DNA from: JAFGIT01 sp016929465 [NCBI: Candidatus Coatesbacteria bacterium]
GTDB taxonomy: Bacteria; B130-G9
Assembly: GCA_016929465.1 (NCBI GenBank)
Contig: JAFGIT010000324.1
Coordinates: forward strand, 1-5,631
Direction of reading: 5' to 3'
DNA: 5,631 nt
Shown: positions 1 to 4,672 of the stretch, piece after piece
How the letters are laid out: every line of letters starts with the position of its first letter
Position numbering within the stretch: the stretch's first letter is position 1
The notes under the pieces: model-generated
Database searches by the model: none
What the model was told of the DNA's origin: nothing
What the model saw: only the letters and a program-made list of their open reading frames with translations
Program-made: the position numbers and the translations under genes

Positions 1-1067
1 ACCTCGCAGGGCGTCGAGTGGTCCGCAGCAAGCGCGACGTAGATGTCGTCGTCGATCTGCGCCAGTATCGATCCGAGCATCTCGTCGATCTTCTCGATGA
101 AGTGCATCTTATCGAGCGGGTTATTGTCATGCGATAGTATGTCGGTTCCCTTGACGTGAAGCACGACGAGGTCATTGACCTTCAGGGCCTCCGTCGCATA
201 TCGGGCCTTTTCATCCAGGATCGTATCGACGTTTGCTGTGAATCGGGGCGAAGTGAACACTTCAAAGCCGGCCATCCGGGCAACGCCCAGGACAGTGCTC
301 TCACCGGCGATGCACGCGCCCTTGAGCCCGAATCGCTCCGCCATGCTGCGCATCCTCAACGGGGAGCCGGCACCTCGCGTCAGGATGATATTCGCCGGTG
401 GCTCGCCCTTTTGAATTCTGGCCTGATTGACGGGGTGGTCCTTCAGGATCTCGTGCGAGCGCTTGACGAATTCGTTGACCACATCGGCGGTCTTCTGCGC
501 CAGCTTGAGCCCTGGCTCGGAGGGCTCGCAGATTCTCACTTTCTTGCCAATGCTCGCAGGACCAGGGTCAGTGTCGGTGATCTCGGGGGATAGCTTGTCA
601 CCACGCAGAACCAGGACCGCACGATGCTCGGTTGCCTCTTTGAACTCGACCTCGATGCCCTCCGCGACATCGAGCCCATTCAACGAAGCGGCCAGTTTGC
701 GAGTGCCCTCCCGTATCCTGCCGGCTCGCCTGTCGATGACCTTCATCTCGTCATCCACGGTCGCGAAGTTGCAGCGAAGTGCGACGTCCTGCGGCTGGAG
801 CTTCATGTTGATGCCGACCGCCTCGATCGGCCCTCTTCCCCAGTAGGTCTTTAGCGGATTATAGCCGAAAAGGGCGAGCGTTCCGACGTCGGTGCCAACG
901 CGAATCCCCGGCGCGAGCGGGTCAACGAGCCCATTGATTGCGTTACGAGCCAGGTTATCCATGTTCGGCGTGTTTGCAGCCTCGAGCGGCGTCCGACGAC
1001 CAAGTTTGTAGATGGGTCTGTCGCCAACACCGTCCTGGATAAGCATTAGCCCCTTCGATTTCCTCAT
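1..1067 (-). CDS. apgM: 2,3-bisphosphoglycerate-independent phosphoglycerate mutase, archaeal-form (ApgM), C-terminus beyond window
   Basis: Interconverts 3- and 2-phosphoglycerate in cytosolic glycolysis/gluconeogenesis, using two divalent metal ions (family knowledge: alkaline phosphatase superfamily). I translated the minus strand from the ATG at 1067: 355 codons are visible and the frame is still open at base 1. ApgM proteins are usually about 400 residues, so roughly 45-60 residues are missing. Landmarks: QDGVGDRP at residues 11-18, with D12 as a predicted metal ligand; TPLEAANTPNMD at 26-37; VGTDVGTLALFGYNP at 57-71; YWGRGPIEA at 75-83; KGTD..SHD with D309 and H313; and ADHSTP with D349 and H350. 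The last three residue pairs match the metal-binding D...H and DH pairs of phosphoglycerate mutases. Oddity: the usual nucleophile serine (PGSD) is threonine here (T59). An upstream in-frame ATG at 1073 is less likely because the SD would be only 2 nt away. The family is confident; catalytic activity is inferred. Confidence 0.93.
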   Translation of the reverse strand, partial: MRKSKGLMLIQDGVGDRPIYKLGRRTPLEAANTPNMDNLARNAINGLVDPLAPGIRVGTDVGTLALFGYNPLKTYWGRGPIEAVGINMKLQPQDVALRCNFATVDDEMKVIDRRAGRIREGTRKLAASLNGLDVAEGIEVEFKEATEHRAVLVLRGDKLSPEITDTDPGPASIGKKVRICEPSEPGLKLAQKTADVVNEFVKRSHEILKDHPVNQARIQKGEPPANIILTRGAGSPLRMRSMAERFGLKGACIAGESTVLGVARMAGFEVFTSPRFTANVDTILDEKARYATEALKVNDLVVLHVKGTDILSHDNNPLDKMHFIEKIDEMLGSILAQIDDDIYVALAADHSTPCE

Positions 1068-1075
1068 CCCCATAT

Positions 1076-1081
1076 CACCTC
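1076..1081 (-). promoter_or_regulatory. Ribosome binding site of apgM, decides the start
   Basis: GAGGTG on the minus strand lies 8 nt before the ATG at 1067 and only 2 nt before the in-frame ATG at 1073. Normal SD spacing therefore favours the 1067 start (MRKSKG), which also begins just before the conserved QDG motif, as in the family. Confidence 0.7.
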
Positions 1082-1131
1082 GTATGCCCCAATATGTCCT
1101 TTCATATCATCTTAATCGAACGCCACCGAAA

Positions 1132-1161
1132 ATTATATAGGCGCCCGTGCAGCAAAATCAG
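1132..1161 (-). promoter_or_regulatory. Candidate sigma70-type promoter of apgM
   Basis: Reading the minus strand, a perfect TATAAT occupies 1137-1132. CTGATT at 1161-1156 is a weak -35 (three of six consensus bases) 18 bp upstream. Transcription would start near 1125, giving a 5' leader of about 58 nt. The -10 box is strong and the -35 box is weak. The sequence around the -10 box is AT-rich, in contrast to the flanking DNA. Confidence 0.45.
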
Positions 1162-1273
1162 AGCAAGTCCCATCTCTAAAAGACTAGGCCTTACCTTCCC
1201 CATGTCAATAGCAATGTGAATTACCCATCAAATTGACTATTCAGGGCGAGCCTCCCAGGCACCGCTTTGTTTC

Positions 1274-1291
1274 GCGATGACCTGGCATCGC
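1274..1291. repeat. Small inverted repeat GCGATG/CATCGC
   Basis: GCGATG at 1274-1279 and CATCGC at 1286-1291 form a perfect 6-bp stem around a 6-nt centre. It has no T-run on either side, so it is not a clear terminator. It could be a protein-binding site or chance. Confidence 0.35.
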
Positions 1292-1296
1292 ACCAA

Positions 1297-1317
1297 ATTG
1301 ATCGACAGAGAATCAAT
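1297..1317. repeat. Small inverted repeat ATTGAT/ATCAAT
   Basis: ATTGAT at 1297-1302 and ATCAAT at 1312-1317 are perfect inverted 6-mers separated by 9 nt. The left arm begins 6 nt after the preceding inverted repeat ends, so the two form a side-by-side pair. Function unknown. Confidence 0.3.
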
Positions 1318-1370
1318 CCTGATCTCTTGCTCCCTCCCAACCGCCATTTGCAATCCGGCCCCATTCGAGC

Positions 1371-1399
1371 TTGACACTCGCTTTGCCAGTGTTTATCTA
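1371..1399 (+). promoter_or_regulatory. Candidate promoter of the propeller gene
   Basis: A perfect TTGACA -35 box at 1371-1376 is followed after exactly 17 bp by TATCTA at 1394-1399, a moderate -10 box with three of six consensus bases. A start near 1406 would leave a leader of about 150 nt before the ATG at 1559. A perfect palindrome begins inside the -10 box, which would allow repression. Confidence 0.4.
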
Positions 1400-1408
1400 T
1401 TGCAATAG
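1397..1408. promoter_or_regulatory. 12-bp perfect palindrome, candidate operator
   Basis: CTATTGCAATAG reads identically on both strands. It overlaps the last three bases of the candidate -10 box and would cover the predicted transcription start. Its core TTGCAAT also occurs at 1348-1354, 52 bp upstream, about five helical turns. A dimeric repressor or activator site is a reasonable reading, but no regulator gene is in the window. Confidence 0.35.
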
Positions 1409-1430
1409 GATTTTTGATACCGGACTAAGA

Positions 1431-1456
1431 GGCATTGCCGGGGGGCTTTGAATGCC
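1431..1456 (+). promoter_or_regulatory. Leader hairpin over the start of the short ORF
   Basis: GGCATT at 1431-1436 and AATGCC at 1451-1456 can pair as a 6-bp stem with a 14-nt loop. The 3' arm contains the ATG of the 36-codon leader ORF (1452-1454), and the loop contains the G-run 1440-1445 that would be its only SD-like sequence. Confidence 0.3.
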
Positions 1457-1562
1457 AACTACGACCAATTTGGCCCATGACTGCTTTCTGCACGAGTTCC
1501 CTATATCTGGGAGCACCAGTGCCTTACATACCCAACTCTGCATGTTTTGGATGCAAACATGA
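1452..1562 (+). CDS. Possible 36-codon leader ORF coupled to the propeller gene
   Basis: ATG at 1452 opens a 36-residue frame (begins MPTTTNLAHD, ends CMFWMQT) that closes with TGA at 1560-1562. That stop overlaps the ATG of the next gene at 1559 in the classic ATGA arrangement used for translational coupling. A run of six G at 1440-1445, six nt upstream, is a weak SD substitute. The peptide shows no signal sequence, membrane segment or motif I recognise and contains two Cys and one Trp. It lies in the predicted leader of the propeller mRNA. A ribosome reading its last codons would pass through the hairpin that covers the downstream start codon. A frame of this length can arise by chance, and no conservation evidence is available here, so this is a hypothesis about a regulatory ORF rather than an established gene. 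Confidence 0.25.
   Translation: MPTTTNLAHDCFLHEFPISGSTSALHTQLCMFWMQT
1541..1561 (+). promoter_or_regulatory. Start-codon hairpin of the propeller gene
   Basis: CATGTTT at 1541-1547 and AAACATG at 1555-1561 form a perfect 7-bp stem with a 7-nt loop. The 3' arm ends with the ATG start codon of the propeller gene (1559-1561), and the loop holds the only weak SD-like bases (GGA, 1549-1551). A competing pairing, GCAT 1540-1543 with ATGC 1551-1554, is also possible. Confidence 0.4.
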
Positions 1563-2908
1563 GGATTCTCATATTCTTGGGTGTCACCATCTTGCTGAGT
1601 CTTATCGCGCACGCGACTGCTCAGTGCGCCCGAATCGAGAGCTTCCTGCTGCCGTCGCCGCCGATATATAGTGATGCGGCGGAAGGTATGGCTCAGGTCG
1701 GTCAAAGCGGGGATCCGTGGCTGATACTACCCATGCCTTTGAGGTTGATCAGGCTTTCGGACGCCGATTTTGAGTGCGTGTATGATAGCGCGATCATGAC
1801 GGAATGGCCGATGCATTTGACGTGCGCTCCCGACGGCAGACTCTGGATCGGCTATTTCGAGTATGTCTATTCATCTGATATAGGGCTTCATCCCAGCGGA
1901 ATCGACATTCCCTCGTACTATATGGCAGCCGGATCATATATTAGCATTGCTGATCCGATGATCGACGCAGATGGGCGACTCTTCCTTCGCGGGATATCTT
2001 CCTCTTGGGGCGTGCAAAGCACCAGTATTTGGGAGCTCATCCCCAGGGGAAATCCAATTAGTGTCTTCGAAATCTATCATCTGGATCGGCCATTTCTTGT
2101 TTCCGCGAATGAGATGTGGGCGGAAGCTGCGCTCTTCAGGCCCGATCCCAGCGAGCTCACTGAGATCGACCTGAATGCAAGTGAAATCAAAGGTGTGTAT
2201 GCAGCGGCTCCCAGTCAGATCGACGCAAAGGATGCCGAGGGAGTATTCTGGAGCGCCCGGTGGAGTGGCATTTATACCTTCGATCGGAGCCAGACAGCTC
2301 TTTATTGCTCGCCTGGAGATGAAACAGCGTACAAATCACCTCTCGCTCTTACTGCGAACGGAACGATATGGGTTGCGAATCGTGCCCCCATTGGAAAACA
2401 GGGGATTGTCCGTATTCAGGGGGATAACATTCAGTTGTTCACAGAAAGCGATGGATTATTTACTAGCTGCTGCTCGTGGCCTTTAATTGATTATGACGGT
2501 CAAGTTTGGGTGTTCTCCGAAGCCTCGGAGGGGATAGTCGCAATCAATTGCATCTCCGACGGTGGTTGGCCGCCGATGCGGCTGATGCTGCGGGAGTTAG
2601 CGACGGAGGGGACTATCGCGGTCGAAGCGCAGGTGATAAACAACGGGCCGGTCGTTGGGGTGGACGTCTATATCGCGCTGGAGCTTGGCGGGCAGCTGCT
2701 CTATTGGCCGAACTGGACTTCAGAGCCGCACGCTAACCAGGTCAACCTACGCCCCGGCCACAACCAGACCGCGACGATCATCGAGATGTCCCGCGACCAA
2801 ATTCCCCCCGGCAGCTACACCGTCTGGGGCTGCATGACCGGTCGCAACACGCAGAAGCTCATCGGCCCAATCGACCGCAAGTTCGAGAGCGTTAGCGTAG
2901 TTAGGTAG
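1559..2908 (+). CDS. Secreted beta-propeller-like protein with C-terminal beta-sandwich module
   Basis: This is a 449-residue exported protein of unknown specific function. Residues 1-21 are a Sec signal peptide (MRILIF, a hydrophobic run, then ATA before Q22). C23 follows but lacks a proper lipobox. Propeller-type blade motifs recur: DGRLWIG (92-98), DGRLFLRG (138-145), EGVFWSARWSGIYTFD (227-242), NGTIWVAN (267-274) and DGQVWVFS (313-320). These resemble the Reg_prop/NHL-like 'dG.iWvgt..gi.ri' repeat. Residues about 335-445 form a separate module (NNGPVVGVDVYIAL, LLYWPNW, PPGSYTVWGCM) that looks like an Ig-like or CARDB-like C-terminal domain of bacterial surface proteins. The coding DNA of this module is much richer in GC than the propeller part. 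I chose ATG 1559 over TTG 1547 because it places the charged residue and hydrophobic core normally. The SD is very weak. The protein probably acts outside the cytoplasm; its ligand cannot be told. Confidence 0.8.
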   Translation: MRILIFLGVTILLSLIAHATAQCARIESFLLPSPPIYSDAAEGMAQVGQSGDPWLILPMPLRLIRLSDADFECVYDSAIMTEWPMHLTCAPDGRLWIGYFEYVYSSDIGLHPSGIDIPSYYMAAGSYISIADPMIDADGRLFLRGISSSWGVQSTSIWELIPRGNPISVFEIYHLDRPFLVSANEMWAEAALFRPDPSELTEIDLNASEIKGVYAAAPSQIDAKDAEGVFWSARWSGIYTFDRSQTALYCSPGDETAYKSPLALTANGTIWVANRAPIGKQGIVRIQGDNIQLFTESDGLFTSCCSWPLIDYDGQVWVFSEASEGIVAINCISDGGWPPMRLMLRELATEGTIAVEAQVINNGPVVGVDVYIALELGGQLLYWPNWTSEPHANQVNLRPGHNQTATIIEMSRDQIPPGSYTVWGCMTGRNTQKLIGPIDRKFESVSVVR

Positions 2909-2934
2909 TTCAAGGTTCAAAGTTCAAGGTCAAG
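2909..2934. repeat. Heptamer tandem repeat directly after the stop codon
   Basis: Three and a half copies of a 7-bp unit, TTCAAGG, TTCAAAG, TTCAAGG and then T-CAAG, begin at the base after the TAG stop of the propeller gene. I have the impression that similar TTCAAAG/TTCAAGG strings recur between genes in some uncultivated bacterial genomes, but I cannot verify that here. Confidence 0.6.
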
Positions 2935-2948
2935 AGGAGTCATTAGAA

Positions 2949-3040
2949 TTTTTCTCCACGAATGGCACTAATGATCACGAAGAAAGTATGTATTATATTT
3001 CATTTCTTAGTGATTCTTCGTGAAATTGGTGGATCAAAAA
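2949..3040. repeat. Imperfect inverted repeat of ~36-nt arms between convergent genes
   Basis: The left arm 2949-2984 and right arm 3004-3040 are inverted copies: 23 of 30 aligned core positions match, plus a T5 run at the outer left end and an A5 run at the outer right end. The loop is 19 nt and AT-rich. Each arm is itself built of about three CACgAATGA-like units (CACGAATGG, CACTAATGAT, CACGAAG on the left; their complements on the right). It lies between the convergent ends of the propeller gene and pgi, so it may end both transcripts. The T-run and A-run are on the wrong sides for a classic intrinsic terminator. A decayed intergenic repeat element is an equally good reading. Confidence 0.6.
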
Positions 3041-3049
3041 TCTGATCCA
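3030..3049. repeat. Small hairpin TGGATCA/TGATCCA
   Basis: TGGATCA at 3030-3036 and TGATCCA at 3043-3049 are a perfect 7-bp stem with a 6-nt loop, about 30 nt beyond the pgi stop on the minus strand. The loop, not the 3' flank, carries the T-run, so termination of pgi is possible but unproven. It overlaps the end of the larger inverted repeat. Confidence 0.4.
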
Positions 3050-3078
3050 TCAATTCCCAATTCTGGACAGAGATGCGC

Positions 3079-4434
3079 TCATTGGGCGGATAGTCTTTCC
3101 TTCGTGATCTTCTTGCCGAGATCGACTCCGGGCTGGATAAAGGCGTTGATGTTATAGAGCTCTCCCGAAAAGGCGGTTGCGAGCATGAACATCATCAGGA
3201 GTTGGCCCATAACCTCCGCGTCGATATGCGGCAGTGTGATCGAGCATGTCGGCCGCTTTCGCTCCTTGAGGGCGAGTTCGGTGCCGAGCTTCTCGGTTCG
3301 AATCAGCTCGGTCAGCGTGTGGCCGGCGAGGTAGCCGATTCCCGGGTCGCTCTTGAAATCATCCGGGATGAGGACTTCGCTCCCGAAGCGCTCCACGTCG
3401 ATGAATGTGATGACCTTGTCCGCAGGCCCTTCCATGAAGAGCTGGTTCTGCGAGTGCTGGTCTGTTGCACCGATTGCAGGCAGCGGCGTCGGGCCGACAC
3501 TGATGACCTCGCCGGCACGATTCTTCTCCTTGCCCAGGCTCTCACCCCAGAGCTGAACAAACCAGTCCGAAAAGGCTGTCAGGCGGCTGCTATAGGGGAA
3601 CATCACGTTGATGTTCTTGCCCTTTTGTGTATCGGCAAGGTAATAGACCATCGCGGCGAGGTTTGCTGGGCTCTCCATGGGGTTGGTGGCATTCAGACTT
3701 AGCTCGACCATCTTGCGGGCGCCGGCAAGAAACGCCTCAATATCTATCCCACAGAGAGCGGCCGGAAACATCCCAACCGAACACAGTACCGAGAACCGGC
3801 CGCCGAGCTTCGTCGGAATCGGTAGCGAGTGAAGCCCCACTCTCTTGACCAGTTCCCTCAAAAAACCCTTCTCGGGGTCGGTGATCATCACGAACCGAGA
3901 GGCTGCCTCGGATTTGCCGAGCAGGTTCACGAGCCGCTCGTGCACTACCGCGAAGTTGGCCATCGTCTCGGGTGTACCGCCGGATTTGCTCGTGATGACG
4001 AACAGGGCCTTCGAGAGGTCGAGATGCTCGATCAGTGCTGATGTTATATCCGGATCGACGTTGTCGAGCACGAACCACCTGGGGTGTCCGCCTCGCTCAT
4101 CGTGGCTCATAAAATTGTGCATTGGGTGAAGCAGGGCGGAGTGAATCGTGGTGCAGCCGAGCGCAGAGCCGCCGATGCCGATGATCACCACATTCTCGTA
4201 TTTGCCGTGGAGCTCTTCGGCAAGCGATTTTGACTCCTCGGCCATCTCACGGTCGAATGGGGCATCAGCGAAGGCAAGGCTGCCCGCGGCTTGTGCCTGT
4301 GCAAGCGCCATCGCGGCCTTCTTGCCCTCCCCTTCGGCAAACTTGGAGAGCTCGTTCTCGTTGATGCCGTTCTCTCTTCCGATGGCCTCAGCCATCGCGT
4401 TGGCGTAGTCGAATCCTATGTGATCGAGGCCCAT
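3079..4434 (-). CDS. pgi: Glucose-6-phosphate isomerase
   Basis: Cytosolic enzyme interconverting glucose 6-phosphate and fructose 6-phosphate in glycolysis and gluconeogenesis. The 451-residue length fits the shorter bacterial PGI type. Two SIS-type sugar-phosphate domains are visible: GIGGSALG at 86-93 and SKSGGTPET at 149-157 (phosphate-binding loop), GGRFSV at 211-216, and WGESLGKE at 296-303 with the predicted catalytic base E298. DQHSQ carries the predicted ring-opening H327, and QPGVDLGK carries K441 near the C-terminus. The C-terminal signature reads FIQPGVDLGK instead of the common F-D/N-Q-x-G-V-E form, a conservative variation. The ATG at 4434 has a well-placed GGAGA. The gene stands alone, convergent with the propeller gene and divergent from the protease gene. 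Nothing suggests truncation. Function is confident by family motifs. Confidence 0.97.
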   Translation of the reverse strand: MGLDHIGFDYANAMAEAIGRENGINENELSKFAEGEGKKAAMALAQAQAAGSLAFADAPFDREMAEESKSLAEELHGKYENVVIIGIGGSALGCTTIHSALLHPMHNFMSHDERGGHPRWFVLDNVDPDITSALIEHLDLSKALFVITSKSGGTPETMANFAVVHERLVNLLGKSEAASRFVMITDPEKGFLRELVKRVGLHSLPIPTKLGGRFSVLCSVGMFPAALCGIDIEAFLAGARKMVELSLNATNPMESPANLAAMVYYLADTQKGKNINVMFPYSSRLTAFSDWFVQLWGESLGKEKNRAGEVISVGPTPLPAIGATDQHSQNQLFMEGPADKVITFIDVERFGSEVLIPDDFKSDPGIGYLAGHTLTELIRTEKLGTELALKERKRPTCSITLPHIDAEVMGQLLMMFMLATAFSGELYNINAFIQPGVDLGKKITKERLSAQ

Positions 4435-4440
4435 GCTTTG

Positions 4441-4445
4441 TCTCC
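4441..4445 (-). promoter_or_regulatory. Ribosome binding site of pgi
   Basis: GGAGA on the minus strand, 6 nt (CAAAGC) before the ATG at 4434, fixes the start. An upstream ATG that overlaps this site is out of frame. Confidence 0.75.
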
Positions 4446-4478
4446 ATTTGCGTAATTCAGAGAAAGTCCATCAGTGCG

Positions 4479-4507
4479 AATCTGTAGCCCGACAGGCACA
4501 AAGTCAA
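4479..4507 (-). promoter_or_regulatory. Candidate promoter of pgi
   Basis: On the minus strand TTGACT (4507-4502) matches five of six -35 bases. After 17 bp comes CAGATT (4484-4479), a poor -10 box. Transcription would begin about 40 nt before the start codon. The location is sensible but the -10 match is weak. Confidence 0.25.
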
Positions 4508-4535
4508 TATCGAGTGCTCGCCGGGATATATTAAA

Positions 4536-4551
4536 TTGGCAAGCGAGCCAA
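4536..4551. repeat. Small inverted repeat TTGGC/GCCAA
   Basis: TTGGC at 4536-4540 and GCCAA at 4547-4551 flank six bases in the middle of the divergent pgi/protease promoter region. It could be an operator for either gene, or chance. Confidence 0.25.
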
Positions 4552-4591
4552 ACGTGAGCCCGTATTAGCCGAGCTTTGTCGTTGAATGGAG

Positions 4592-4619
4592 CTGACTTTT
4601 TGCCTAAATTAGGTAATAT
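4592..4619 (+). promoter_or_regulatory. Candidate promoter of the protease gene
   Basis: CTGACT at 4592-4597 and TAATAT at 4614-4619, 16 bp apart, each match four of six sigma70 consensus bases. The spacer ends in an odd-centred palindrome, CCTAA-A-TTAGG (4603-4613), immediately before the -10 box, a typical place for a regulator. Transcription would start near 4626, leaving about 47 nt before the ATG. Confidence 0.3.
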
Positions 4620-4660
4620 TATGGTGCTGTTTTATATCAGGTCCACTTGCTTCTTTGATT

Positions 4661-4666
4661 GAGGAG
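4661..4666 (+). promoter_or_regulatory. Ribosome binding site of the protease gene
   Basis: GAGGAG lies 6 nt before the ATG at 4673, a strong and ideally spaced SD. It confirms this start, from which a signal peptide follows at once. Confidence 0.8.
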
Positions 4667-4672
4667 ACAAAC

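Larger units (their letters stand above)
1074..1558. other. Divergent intergenic region, 485 bp
   Basis: This is the spacer between the leftward mutase and the rightward propeller gene. I see no recognisable protein-coding gene, tRNA or rRNA in it. It holds the apgM promoter and ribosome site at its left edge, two adjacent small inverted repeats in the middle (1274-1317), and a plus-strand promoter candidate with a palindrome at 1371-1408. A leader of about 150 nt follows, with two further hairpins and a 36-codon ORF. The stretch 1165-1270 shows no feature I can support. Confidence 0.7.

Noticed and set aside
156-854. Several plus-strand open frames (about 76-145 codons) at the left of the window
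   Set aside because: They lie antisense to the clearly conserved apgM frame and read as low-complexity Arg/Ser/Pro-rich shadow sequence without motifs.
1235-1376. Plus-strand open stretch of about 45 codons in the intergenic region
   Set aside because: It has no start codon near its beginning and no recognisable protein similarity, so it does not support a gene or a pseudogene.
1547-1561. TTG at 1547 as the start of the propeller protein
   Set aside because: It would add an acidic MDAN extension before the signal peptide without any SD; the ATG at 1559 gives a normal signal peptide.
1618-1630. Lipoprotein cleavage site at C23 of the propeller protein
   Set aside because: The residues before the Cys are T-A-Q, lacking the Leu-type lipobox; an ATA signal peptidase I site fits better.
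1397-1705. Minus-strand 102-codon frame across the start of the propeller gene
   Set aside because: It overlaps the signal-peptide coding region antisense, has no SD or motif, and its end lies in the promoter region.
2949-3040. Classic bidirectional intrinsic terminator
   Set aside because: The T-run precedes and the A-run follows the stem on the plus strand, the reverse of what intrinsic termination needs, and the stem has several mismatches.
2909-3060. CRISPR array
   Set aside because: The repeats are 7-10 nt, degenerate and partly inverted, with no regular unique spacers.
3202-4408. Plus-strand and other-frame open frames across the pgi locus
   Set aside because: pgi on the minus strand carries all the family motifs; these are shadows produced by its codon bias.
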